Shown: in pieces, positions 11,434 to 22,027 of the stretch | Layout: each line of letters opens with the position of its first letter | Numbering within the stretch: position 1 is the stretch's first letter | Assembly (NCBI GenBank): GCA_963281255.1 | Contig: OY725490.1 | Span: 4,836,001 to 4,900,000, forward strand | Length of the DNA stretch: 64,000 bases | From: Aphrocallistes beatrix | Taxonomy: Eukaryota; Porifera; Hexactinellida; Sceptrulophora; Aphrocallistidae | Reading direction: 5' to 3' | The notes under the pieces: model-generated | The model's input: the letters and a program-made list of their open reading frames with translations, nothing else | Told to the model about the DNA's origin: nothing | Databases searched by the model: none | Made by a program: the position numbers and the translations under genes

Positions 11434-11770
11434 TCCGCAATGGTGGCTACAGGTACTTCTTACTCATAGTTGAACTCTTTTCACATTACGCCGGAGCAAT
11501 CCCGTCGAAATACCAGACCGCCACGTCCATCGTTAATGCATTCATGGAAGGATGGGTCTATCGTGGATATGGCGTACCAACTATTATTTATGCTCACAGA
11601 TCAGGGGAAGAAAGTGGATGGGTTAGCGGTGCACGAACTGTGCCTCGACTTAGGGATTTCTAAACGTCACACCACACCGTAACACCCGGAGTCCGATGAG
11701 ATGACTGAAAGACATATCGACTTCGTTAAACAAGTGATACGATGCTCGATGCTCGAACGCCACCTAGAAA
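11434..11770 (+). pseudogene. Ty3/gypsy integrase core fragment
   Basis: Frame 1 reads GYRYFLLIVELFSHYAGAIP then SKYQTATSIVNAFMEGWVYR and GYGVPTIIYA. After a frame change, another frame reads TDQGKKVDG, HELCLDLGISKRHTTP and HPESDEMTERH. These are the D..DQG..E blocks of gypsy-type rve integrases. The first catalytic Asp (usually VDLFS) is Glu here (VELFS). At least one frameshift and a stop before HPES. No LTR, RNase H or chromodomain was found. A broken fragment, not a gene. Confidence 0.8.
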
Positions 11771-12352
11771 AGGGTTTCTGACCGTCGTTGTTGCAAGAGA
11801 TTACTTTCTCGTGTAAAATATCTCCACCAGTCAGTATCTCGAAATAACAGTAAAGAAGAGGCAAGAATTGAGTGAAATTGAAAACCAGGAGTGCACCCAA
11901 CCGGAGCTAGGGAGAAGTACGATAAAGGCAAGAAAACATCCAACATAACCCCGGGAGATTGGGTCGTGATTAATATGAAGTACTCGTATGCATTTTAGTT
12001 TGTAGTAAGAGAGAGAACTCACAATTTTCCACCTCTTTGTATTAATATTCATTACACTCAATTAAATTTCAGCAAAATATAGATATGCTATACAGTTTGT
12101 ATTTTGCCCTTAAGACTTGAAGTAATCCATGGTTAAATACCGTGAAAAGGCTATAGTTACGTAGGCTGTATATATATATATATATATATAGTATATATAC
12201 ACACATACACATTAATCGAGTTTTAATAGTAAGGATGTATTTTCCTGAGCTTACTTAAATGTGCCACTTTCCGATTCTTTTTCCTGATTAGAAAAATAAT
12301 TAATATAAAATTCGATTCAAGAGATAAAATACAATACCTGATAAATATTTGT

Positions 12353-12392
12353 CCTCCAGCCGCGCAGCGCAACCAAGTGAAGCGCGCTTGTT
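12353..12392 (-). repeat. R1 head scrap, reverse orientation
   Basis: 'cctccagccgcgcagcgcaa' then 'ccaagtgaagcgcgcttgtt' is the complement of the R1 GC-rich start (ACAAGCGCGCTTC..GCGGCTGG). It begins immediately after the right arm of the inverted duplication (12350). No R1 body follows. Confidence 0.8.
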
Positions 12393-13030
12393 ATCATGTA
12401 TTTTATCAAGAATGGACCGCCTACCTCTGTCTCATATATATTAATTACAGAGAAAGTTTTACGTGTTCCGCATGCAAGGATTGTCCAGATGTTGTTGCTT
12501 TCGACAGAATCACCCTTGGAACCATGAAAGAAATTCCCGCCTTCTCTATGCAGGTTGATGACAATCAACAATCACTTCCTGTTCCTCAGGCAAGATGCAT
12601 TTATTATATCTATAGTAGCAAATAAGTAAAGCACAATTATAGTATTTACAACATTGGCTCCCTGTCACAAAATTCCAAGAAATCCCTTAAGATTCATTCC
12701 TCTTGAAAACTATATTAACGCAGGAATCATCGTGAGTGAGATAATATTTTGTTAGAGAAACTCGAATCAGTGATGCTATTCACTATTTCGATAGAAATGA
12801 GCCTATTTCGGGTATATTCCAATTTAGCAATTGAATAATATACATGCACATACTAAAAATGAATGATCATCAATAATTATCTTACTTGACTTCGAATTGT
12901 ATATTGCATTCCTTCAATGCGTGGGTATTGGTTTAATAATACACTCGAACCTCTATTATCCGGACCTCCGATATCCGGGCACCTCTCTCAACCGGGCAGC
13001 CCTTTCGACATTTAGTCAATATGCATTGTC

Positions 13031-14095
13031 CATAGCCTACTCTAATAATGCCTCACAGTAGACTGAAAATTATGGACTAGGGATGAAGTAGTAGCCGAAT
13101 GGATTAATACACGATTAGCCTAAAATCGTTAATCATGCAGAATAGGCATTAAGAAAGTATTACCAGCATATATAAACATGGCATCAAAGTACATATATCC
13201 GTTGGAAAAATTTCAATTAGTCATCATATCATTGCGCAACAGGTCATTATATGGAGGATTTTTACAACTTTTAAAGCTGTTTTAAGCCTACTTCTAAATG
13301 TCATTAAGGTATAATTTTTGTTTAGAACTAAGATTAGTACGAGTTGATCTGAAAAATTTAGAATTTTTCAATGGAATGTTGTTACATTCCCGCGTTGCTA
13401 TGGTAAAGCATTTTGGTCAGTTTGGGCCATTTCATGCAAACTGTAATGATTAGAGCTCCAAATTTGATCGTGTTTGATAGGCAATGGACTACTTCCTATT
13501 AGGTGATAATACAACTTGAACTTCTAAATTCAGCGAGTTTTGAGTTATGGGTTGATTTTAAGAATGTGACCAAAACACTAAATTGTCGCATAACTCTGTA
13601 GTCTGTGAATTTAGAAGTAAATTTGTATTATTACCAAATAGGAAGTAGCCAATTGCCTATCAAATAAGATCAAATTTGAAGACCTCGTTCTTACAGTTTG
13701 TATGAAATGGCCCAAACTGACCAAATGCTTTACCATAGCAACGCGGGAATGTAACAACATTCCATTGAAAAATTCTAAATTTTTCAGATCAACTCGTACT
13801 AATCTTAGTTCTAAACAAAAATTATACCTTAATGACATTTAGAAGTAGGCTTAAAACAGCTTTAAAAATTGCCAAAATCCTCCATATAACGACCTGTTGC
13901 GCAATGATATGATGACTAATCGAAATTTTGACAACGGATATATGTACTTTGATACCATGTTTATATATGCTCGTAATACATTCTTAATGCCTATCATCCA
14001 TGATTAACGATTTTAGGTTAATCGTGTATTAATCCATTCGGCTATTACCGCATCCTTGGTTATTTTACTGTGAGGCATTATTAGAGTAGGCTATG
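13031..14095. mobile_element. R2 fold-back element, complete
   Basis: The ends are CATAGCCTACTCTAATAATG and the complement CATTATTAGAGTAGGCTATG. The flanks are an exact 7-bp repeat, CATTGTC, at 13024-13030 and 14096-14102. Almost the whole 1065 bp is a single inverted repeat with arms of about 500 bp meeting near 13560; landmarks such as 'aatggaatgttgttacattc' at 13370 recur as their complement near 13750. No ORF of recognisable function. Confidence 0.9.
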
Positions 14096-14433
14096 CATTG
14101 TCCTATTTTCAAGTCAATTATTAACCATAATTCCAGCAATCATTATCATGTAATATTATTTAATGAACTTTGATAATGAATTTGGAAGATAATTGCGACA
14201 TCTAATATATTCAGTGGTAAATACTACTTAAAATGTATTAATCAATCGCAATGGAATAGTTTCTTTTCCATTATAGAATATCTATTTTACAATCACCTCT
14301 CTTATCCGGAACTCAAATTTTGATAACCTCTAAGTTCCGGGCACTAGATATTGTTTGAACTCACCCATTATACAAATTGACAGTTTTAACACTATAAACT
14401 GCTATTCAAGTTGATTTTCTGAGTTACGGGCAC

Positions 14434-15037
14434 CATGGGCGGCGCCAGCCTCAAAACCCTGGTGGGGCGAAGCGTGGGCGGGCCGATTTCCGATGGGGCG
14501 AATCAATTTCCCTTTGTTCAAAATCGCTGAGACACTTGAAATTCCCGTAATTATTCAACATTTTTTATATAAATTTTAGTCATATGCTCATACCCACATA
14601 AATTTTATAAGTTATCCTTACAAGTTACTTAGAATGAAAATTACAATGGTGTGTGCATAGAAAACAGTAAGCGCCGTGTACGGATAAAGATACCTCGTGG
14701 CATATGCGACATGCGGATCTGATTGCATGTTCATCAGGCATGTTCGTCTGCATGAACATGCAAGACATGAAATATTGCGCAGTATTTTCAAGGAGATGAA
14801 CATACAGTCAGTTTCGCAATTACATCCCGACATTTCTGTCATGTGAGTAGCTGTAGCAATTAATCAGGGACATAACAGCATCGTACCGATGTATACTACA
14901 TACATAATATCAGAATTTTTGACTAAAAATAGAAAATTAAATTAAAAATAAATAAATCTCGCCCCACCGGAGGTGGGGCGAGATGTTTGGCTGGTGGGGC
15001 GGTCGCCCTACCGCGCCATACCCTGTCGCCGCCACTG
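14434..15037. mobile_element. hAT-type MITE, GC-rich ends
   Basis: The ends are CATGGGCGGCGCCAG and the complement of CTGTCGCCGCCACTG, flanked by an exact 8-bp duplication ACGGGCAC (14426-14433 and 15038-15045). An 8-bp target and CA..TG ends fit the hAT superfamily. A local GC-rich hairpin 'gccccaccggaggtggggc' sits near 14960-14978. No transposase. It is inserted in the pogo-like element at 12940. Confidence 0.85.
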
Positions 15038-15087
15038 ACGGGCACCTCTCTTATCCGGACCTCCGTGTCAAAATAACCCGATTTCGA

Positions 15088-15089
<2 letters not shown>

Positions 15090-15126
<37 letters not shown>
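15090..15126. repeat. (TA)n microsatellite
   Basis: An uninterrupted TA run separates the end of the pogo-like element from the next Tc1-like MITE. Both elements use TA as target, so the run is probably an insertion landing zone. Confidence 0.9.
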
Positions 15127-15129
<3 letters not shown>

Positions 15130-15600
15130 CCTGGACAAAAATATTCGTACCCCTCAATATTTTCCATCAAAATGGTTATAATTGTAATCAATTCATGAAA
15201 TCAAAAGCATTCAATTAGTAACAGATGCAGTAAATCTGGCTTCAAATTCGTTTTCTTCACATTTAAATTACTCACTTTGTAAGCTTTCAAACTAATTACT
15301 CTCCTTCAAGATTTAGTATTTTCTGCATTTGCTATCCTATGCCACATATCACGAGTTATCACCATTGTATATGATGGCAGTCGTGGTACGAGGTGGTACT
15401 GTTTGAAAATGTTTAATCTTTGGATGTGTAATTGAGTGGAAAGGATATAAAGTTAGTAATCCGAATGTGGAGAATTCGAATTCGAAGTTAAATTAAGCGT
15501 ATCTCTTAGAAATTAAAAGCCCTTGACTCGCGAAATAGCTTTTATAACTATTTGTATCGTAAAATTTGGGGTGTACGAATACTTTTGTGCAGACAGTGTA
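15125..15600. mobile_element. Tc1-like MITE, copy 3
   Basis: After TA the left end is CACCCTGGACAAAAATATTC (GTACCCC). The right end is GTACGAATACTTTTGTGCAG followed by ACAGTG and TA. The interior shares 'cgaatgtggagaattcgaat' with the fragment at 55275. About 476 bp, non-coding. From 15601 to 16469 I see no element or coding sequence. Confidence 0.8.
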
Positions 15601-16469
15601 TATATATATATTTCAGATATCACTTCTTTCGTAAAAATGGTTAACGTGAAAGATGTGAAATTATGATATTGTGATAATCATATAATCGTCACCCTAGGTG
15701 CAAGTCTACATCATCTAATGAAAGTCCATACAAAGTTTGATACAAAATGTTCCAGTAGACTTTTCAGGATCACCTTGATATACGGACTTACAAACGTCGT
15801 ATACCCATTTCCATAGAAATATGGATATAATACGCTCGTAGAAGCTGTACTAAAACTTACACTGAGTGCATTCATGGTTATGTCTGTCAGAAAAGTGATG
15901 ACTCACTTCATGAAGAAGATCTCTCAATTTTATTCATCAACTCAGGAAAGGATTCGTGCGTAGGTAAAGTGATATCGGGTTGCGGATTAGACATTGAAAC
16001 TACAATCATTGGTAATGTGCGTACTTAGCATACTTAATACCGTATACGATAGAGCTTTGAAATGTATGTATTATTACCATATGCGAACATTATATCAAAG
16101 TGATATGTCATCATGTAATTGCGCATTAGGCCCTTTTTAGAGCGAAAAATGCTGTAGTTCTACACTATATTTCTTCATAGTAGTTCATGGTTAGACTCAC
16201 TCTCCCACCTTATGACACAATCTAGTACCCAATCTTTGTATTTACCGAATAATCACTTGAATTTGTTTGTCTTCATTTGCTCATTTATTTATTAGAAAAT
16301 TTACCTCAATCACAAAATCTGGGTGGTATCAATTGTTTATGCCTTTGTCACCTCCAGAGCACCCACTTAGTTTACGTGCTTACTTGTATAGCTGATTTAT
16401 TATTTATTATTTCGTTTTAATTGACAAGCTATTTATTGGGTGGCTTTATGATATATATTATTTCTGTAG

Positions 16470-16606
16470 TTGGCCATGGTCGGAGTGATGGAGAAAGGGC
16501 CCAAATTAATAACTTTGATGTTTTTTCTCGTGATGTTATATACCACATCATGGATATACATTCAAAATATCAAGATATTCCTATCTTCCTATATGGACAC
16601 TCAATG
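16470..16606 (+). CDS. MGLL: Monoglyceride lipase-like, internal exon (GHGRS to GHSM)
   Basis: The exon begins after 'tttctgtag' and completes the Val codon left by the exon at 5919. It encodes VGHGRSDGERAQINNFDVFS then RDVIYHIMDIHSKYQDIPIF and LYGHSM, ending ATG|GTTTGT, phase 0. GHGRSDG and the nucleophile elbow GHSM(G) are hallmarks of monoglyceride lipases. Ser of GHSMG is the predicted nucleophile and sits two residues before the splice junction. The upstream intron is 10,444 nt. Confidence 0.92.
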
Positions 16607-18119
16607 GTTTGTTTATATTTTTTTTCTTTCCGCTGAATTTTATTCTTTTTGAAATTGTCCACAATAAGCAAAGACATCTAGAGTACCCTAAATTTGCATC
16701 TTTTGGTCAGGATTATTCCAATTCTTAGTACCACTCTTTAATCGATTAAAAACAATATACAGTAGCTGCCAAAAGGAATTACTCAATTGCTTAACTATTC
16801 ATAAAACTACAAAATAATGCTTTCCAATTTCCTAAATGTAACCCCTCATTAACCTTAGAATCAATAGTAGAGTTAAATATTCAATTCAGCACCAAGTTTA
16901 TTTCATTATCTACGTATCACCTAATACCCTTTCTCATTCGAGAGGTTATTATAGGTACTCTTGCACTCGTAGATACATTAGGCCAGTGACTCCCTATCTG
17001 GGTGGACTCCTTAGTGGTCCACAAGGTGGAATTTTTTATTACGGTTAATAGGAGGGAGTTCACAGAAAATAGGAATATTGTTAGAGGGCCTTCATAGATA
17101 ACGTTGAACCCGAGCATTAGGCAAAGAATGCTGCTACACATGAGGAGAAACTAAATATCATTCAGGCCAGCTTCTAAACAAGAAATGTTTCTAAATTTGC
17201 ATCCCATTTGCACTGGCTAGAGAATAATGGAGTCTTGTATAATCGGAAAAATCAAAATAAACTTTCTTTGGTGGTGTCTTGTGTCGCTAAATGTCACCTT
17301 GGATGCCACATTTGTTAGAATAATATCTTGAAAATAAAACGGTGTTATAGACTAAACTTTAATTGAAAAATGGAATATTTAGCTTCAGAAATGAAGCACT
17401 GAGTTCAATATACATGAACGTAAATACTATAGTAACACTTTATTTTGAAGATTGCCAACTTAAGACCTAAGAAGGGGATTCGGTCGAATTTTGCATTAAA
17501 AACTCCTCCAATACCAATTGGTGGCTTTATTTCACTTAAATAAAATGCTCTCTAAGCTTAATAACATTGAAATCAAATTTTAACAAAATCCCCTCCTCAA
17601 ATACTTCTTATTGGCAGTAATACTCCAGAAATATTTATTGTATTGAAATATTATATTGCTAAATATACATAGCGCTAATCCACTACAAAATGAATGGTGT
17701 CGATTTTTCACAAAATGCCTTTCAAGGTGGTTAGTTATTTCGTCTCAAAGGCATTGAAACGAATTTGTGGTATAACACGTTTGGGATATAATAAATATAC
17801 GATTGTATTAGTAATTCTAATTTCAACCATCTATAATAGCCCCTATAATTGCAACTTGAACTGTTCGAGAAGGCGATTTTCTATTTGTTAAGGAAAGTAA
17901 CAATGACGTCAGGAGGCTAAATCGTAGTTTGTATACTATTCCAAATTAGTATTCAGTTAATTTAAATCAAATAGAACCCTTTGTGTCGCTTGACTTCTGT
18001 GGTTAAGTAGTTTAGGCATTATCTAGTGATGAGGTTCATATTACTTATATCTTTATATAGTACGTAGTATTATAATATATAATTGATTATGAATTATTAA
18101 TAAATCAATTAGACCAACA
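16607..18119. other. Start of lipase intron 2, no recognised feature
   Basis: AT-rich DNA. Small open frames (for example 16917-17141 minus, 17694-17891 plus) carry no domain signature. Confidence 0.4.
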
Positions 18120-18265
18120 TTAACTAAACTTATCCATGTGACAGTTTTGATAGAAATGTACTTTATCAAATGTGTTGCACATTCCTGAGTCTAAAGGAGA
18201 ATATTCAGAATATTGTAATGTGACCACTCAAAATTCTCCAAATTTAGTGTTAAATACGAATGTTA
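18120..18265. repeat. R3 dispersed repeat, copy 2
   Basis: 'gttgcacattcctgagtcta', 'gaatattcagaatattg' and 'tgtgaccactcaaaattctc' match, with changes, 24690-24790. Non-coding; class unknown. 18266-18884 holds nothing else I can name. Confidence 0.45.
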
Positions 18266-18884
18266 ACATTAAATTGTGTATGATGCATAATTTATCTTTC
18301 TTTTGGCATTGCTTTATAAATCTGAAGTTTCTTTAGAACATAGCTGAAGAATGTGTTTTTCCAAATGCAATGGAGTGACCCATTTAACCTACAGCTACCC
18401 AAGTGGCATCTCCTCTTTTATTTATGTCTGCAAGCAACTAAATGACAACTTTCATGGTGAACTGCATGCTAGGTGGCAAGAACATCCAAATAATGCAATC
18501 AATGATCACAGCTCCTGCATATCAGCATGCAAGTTTCATCTACTTGTTAATATATTTCTTACAAAGTATGGCATGAATCTTTCACCTGAAATTGACTCAC
18601 CAGGCCACCACTAAGAAAAGAAATGTAATAACCACAGCTTTGTGATCAATCTTTGTGTTTTTTATGGCCATAATTGCATTCCCTTTATCACAAACATCCA
18701 GATCAGTGGCTTAATATAGTGCAATCTCAGACTGCTAATCGTCTTGGACAAGATTTTAATACTATCATTCTTTACCAGTGTAACCAAAGAAATTATTGAC
18801 TTGCTGATCATGTAAGAATGTGTGCATATAGGAAATAGAAACCAATTTGTGTAGCACCCATGAAGATATTGATAATTTTATACT

Positions 18885-19478
18885 TACAAGCCCGCTTTGC
18901 ATGTTTGCAATTCGCGGCTTGGGACACTATGTGTCGGCCGGAGGCACCCTTCGAGTGCCTGGGGTCGCATTGATTAATCATTAGGAAGATTTGCTTGCTT
19001 GAGCTACGCGGGCGGTGAACACTTCGTATCCGCATGGGGCGCACTTTGGGCGCCTGGGTTCGCATTGATTAACTATAAGTGAGATAACATCTCTAAACAC
19101 GTCCGTCCTACTGTTATAATCGATATCGCACGAAAAATCCCCCAATTTGTTAGTTTTTAAATTTTTAAAAAAATTTGTGCTGATGACGTCGTAGCAGAGT
19201 GATGATCCATCATTTTTTGAGGATAGTTGTATCATATCTGACATATATTAATCTACACATTATATTATTAATTTCAGCCTTCTATCACCTAAAATGACTG
19301 AGTTATAGTTAAAAAAATGAAATTTATAATTATGAAAAAGTGACAATGACGTCATAACTCCATGTTGAGTCGATATTTTCGTCTGAAGTCAGAACCCTAG
19401 ATGAACCTTAGCCAAAAGGCTCCCACATGCCAAAAATTAGCTTTCTGTGAATGGTAGTTTCTTCAATCAATTCATTAC
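18885..19478 (+). mobile_element. R1 copy with its head duplicated in tandem
   Basis: A first diverged head (18885-18992) has the stem GGCAC..GTGCC (18943-18959) and the start of the body, 'ttgattaatcattaggaaga'. It stops there and a second head starts at 18993 (TTGCTTGCTTGAGCTACGCG), followed by a full R1 body with 'catcattttttgaggatagt' and the tail 'agtttcttcaatcaattcat'. A (TA)n run follows to 19498. Confidence 0.8.
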
Positions 19479-19497
19479 ATATATATATATATATATA

Positions 19498-19926
19498 TAC
19501 AAGCGCTCTTCGCTTGCTTGCGCTTCGGGGCTGGCGGACACTTTATGTCCGCCAGAGGCGCCCTTTGGGCGCCTGGGGTCACATTGATTAATTATAAGGG
19601 AGATAACATCTCTAAATACGTCTGTCCTACTGTTATAATCGATTTCGCTCGAAAAATTACCAAATTTGTCAATTTTTAAAATTTTGCTGTGTAATGCTGA
19701 CGTTATAGCAGAGTTATGAGTCAACATTTTTTGAAGATAGTTGCATCGTTATTGTCGAAAAACTGCGATTCCTATTTATGTAAAATGCAACAATGACATC
19801 ATAATTCCATGATGAGTCGACATTTTGTTCTGAGGTCAGAACTTAGTTGAGTCATAGCCAAAAGACCCCCATATGCCTTAAATCAGCTTTCTGTGCCTTG
19901 CAGTTTCTTCAATCAATTCGTTACGT
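19498..19926 (+). mobile_element. R1 copy directly downstream in the same orientation
   Basis: Starts ACAAGCGCTCTTCGCTTGCT. Head hairpins: GGCGGACAC-TTT-ATGTCCGCC and the perfect GGCGCCC-TTT-GGGCGCC (19557-19573). The body is shortened after 'gttgcatcgttattgtcg', with the mid-part missing. The tail ends at 'caatcaattcgttacg'. With the copy at 18885 it makes a head-to-tail pair separated by a TA microsatellite. Confidence 0.85.
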
Positions 19927-22027
19927 GTTGCTTACCATCAACCTGAAATTGTTGGTCTCACTGTGACCTGGTTTAGGCTTGAGATGCAGCTACCCGAGTG
20001 GAATTACCCCGTCGGGTTACATGCTTTCTTGCCAACTGTTAGCCTAGTTTTCTTCTGTCACACAGTATCATGTGCATACACCCTTGTCGCACACACCCCA
20101 GTCAGCACTATCAGTAGGTTTAGTTCCTCACCCAGACTGTAAACCCCTGATAAGATTTAAAAAAGATCAAGCGTTTGCGAAACAAGCTTTCGATAAGAAA
20201 GAAATATGCCAACTGGTATACCAGGGTTCTTGGAAAAATATTGTATTTCATTTATCAAATATCTTTCATGACAAAATATTGATAATTTATCGTCAGATGA
20301 AATAGATGTACATTCAATTTTAGAAGAACTTTATCGTATTTTAATTTTTCGATTGAAAGAAAATCCAGTCTGTTCGAAGTTGTTATGGAAAAGCTGACCT
20401 TATTAGATTTTATATAAAAGTAAACAATTGAGGGAAAATGTTTTTAATAATGAATCATTTTGAAAAGAATCTTGTTCCGACCAGAAGTAGTGGAAATTGT
20501 AGGTGAAAAATTTATCTAAATCGAAAATTTTGATTGCCCGTCAACTATCGTCACTTCAAAACCTTTTGAATATTGAAGACAAAATATTGAAGACAATCAG
20601 TAGTATGTAAAATCATCCAATATTTAATGCAAAAAACGACAAAACAAGTTTTCAAGCTAAATAAATTATGAAGTAGTACTTGTCCGATTTTAAGATACTG
20701 GAGGAACATTTGGTATAGATATAGATAAAATGCCAACGTCATAGAACTTATTCTAGCAGTCATATAGCATTCCTAAATACCATTTTAATTATAAGTTAAA
20801 TCTCTTCTAGTTTCATCAAATGTATAATAAGTATTCAGTCAGAATTGGAGTTCAATTTGAGACCACAAAAAATACCATTACAAATACATTTATTAATTAC
20901 TAATCAACTAGCTTTATCTAAATTTAGATGACTTATTACACTAAAATAATTTGTATTTCCTGGTTTCCAACGGTGCCAAAGATGATGAAAATAATAAAAA
21001 ACAACTGGTCGAAGTTGAAAAAATAGTCGATTACCACAGGTTCGACCACTTAGTTTTTTATGACATATTTTACCACACTATTTATGCATTTATTGATTTT
21101 TAACTGATATTATTCCTTTTTTAACTAACTAATTGCTGTAGGGAACTTACGATAGGAAGTATCTAAACATTTATATACTGCTTTGTATGGGCCGAAAGAA
21201 AGTTATATGCGAATATGAACTTCACGATCTCTTTGTAAAATTAGTTGTTATTTAAGGATCTTAAAATATTCGTCCTCAGTACCCAGACTATTTTTATGGA
21301 AAGTAAATTTCGTTTGTTGGCAATTAAAACCCTGTAGTGTACTCCTCAAGGAATCATGAAAATTACTTATATTATCTAAGTCATGTTCAAGTGAATCATC
21401 TAATTGCATTTGCCAGCTTAGCATTTTGAATATGGATATTTTAGAATATTGGGTTGTAGTCTCATTGACTTGAATAGCAATCAACTTCGTTAATAAGATT
21501 GTCAATTGACGAGTGTCATAAATATAAAGTGTTTAAATAGACTGGGGAATTTATTAATAGAAAATTTGACAAATAATTCCCGATTAATTATGACTAATCT
21601 TTCAATGCTATGCTCACAATCATCTACAATAATTTTATAAAATGCTAATGGATTTTTATCAGTTAAAAAGAGAATCCAACCATTACTAAGGTCTATCAAA
21701 TGTAATTTAGTAATAAGCTCATTATATGATGTACTAGGAACTTAACAACTGTTTCCTCGTGATCTGCGTAACCCAAAAGAAGCTTTCTCCATCTTCAGCT
21801 GCTTTTTCTCTTCTTTGATAGCCTTTTCGTATTGATATTTTGGTCAATGAGATGAGAAGGACACAATTGGGGAATACACAAGTACTGCGTTTTTCCTCAG
21901 AGTCACTCTGTCCCTAGGAAATGTCACAGTGCGTTGCCCATCTAAATATTCTATAATTCTCAGAATAACATGATCTTAGAAATGAATGATGCATACCTAG
22001 GGAGATAGGTGGATAAAAACGAATGCT
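19927..22027. other. Intron sequence without recognised elements
   Basis: No terminal repeats, domains or RNA genes recognised. The segment 19955-20035 shares a short string with 18376-18400 ('cagctacccgagtgg' versus 'cagctacccaagtgg'), perhaps another old repeat. Confidence 0.35.

Larger units (their letters stand above)
10888..12246 (+). mobile_element. R1 element with gypsy integrase inside
   Basis: The left end is ATCCTTACTATTAAAACTCG (then ATTAATG) and the right end is its complement CGAGTTTTAATAGTAAGGAT. The left side continues with a TG/TA microsatellite and the R1 GC-rich head and body (10947-11110). The body then breaks off at 'gaaaaatcac' and is replaced by gypsy-derived sequence up to about 12060. 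A (TA)n run (about 12170-12190) precedes the right end motif. Confidence 0.75.
10776..12350. repeat. Inverted duplication flanking an R1 element
   Basis: The left arm (10776-10887) and right arm (12247-12350) are near-perfect reverse complements ('aaatatttatcaggtattg', 'cttgaatcgaatttta', 'ggaaaaagaatcggaaagtg', 'taagctcaggaaaatac'). Between the arms is an R1 element (10888-12246), whose own inverted end motifs abut the arms. The arms are host-like flanks and are not seen beside other R1 copies. Confidence 0.85.
12940..15092. mobile_element. Pogo/Tigger-like element hosting R2 and a hAT MITE
   Basis: The left end after TA is CACTCGAACCTCTATTATCC and the right end is ATTTCGACTG followed by TA. 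Internal repeats of the 'cctctcttatccgg' and 'ccgggcacctctc' type occur near both ends and at 14290-14430, as in pogo-like MITEs. Two later insertions, R2 (13031-14095) and a hAT-type MITE (14434-15037), split it. Both have exact target duplications, so the order of events is clear. No transposase found. Confidence 0.65.

Noticed and set aside
12377-12625. 82-codon open frame with several cysteines (FTCSACKDCPDV)
   Set aside because: It starts in an R1 head scrap and shows no regular zinc-finger spacing or family match I can name. Not enough to call a gene.
19479-19498. TA microsatellite as promoter TATA box
   Set aside because: It is one of many TA runs inside R1 tails, with no transcript start evidence.
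20072-20305. 77-codon open frame as a further lipase exon
   Set aside because: The sequence does not resemble monoglyceride lipase and lies between exons that already join in phase.
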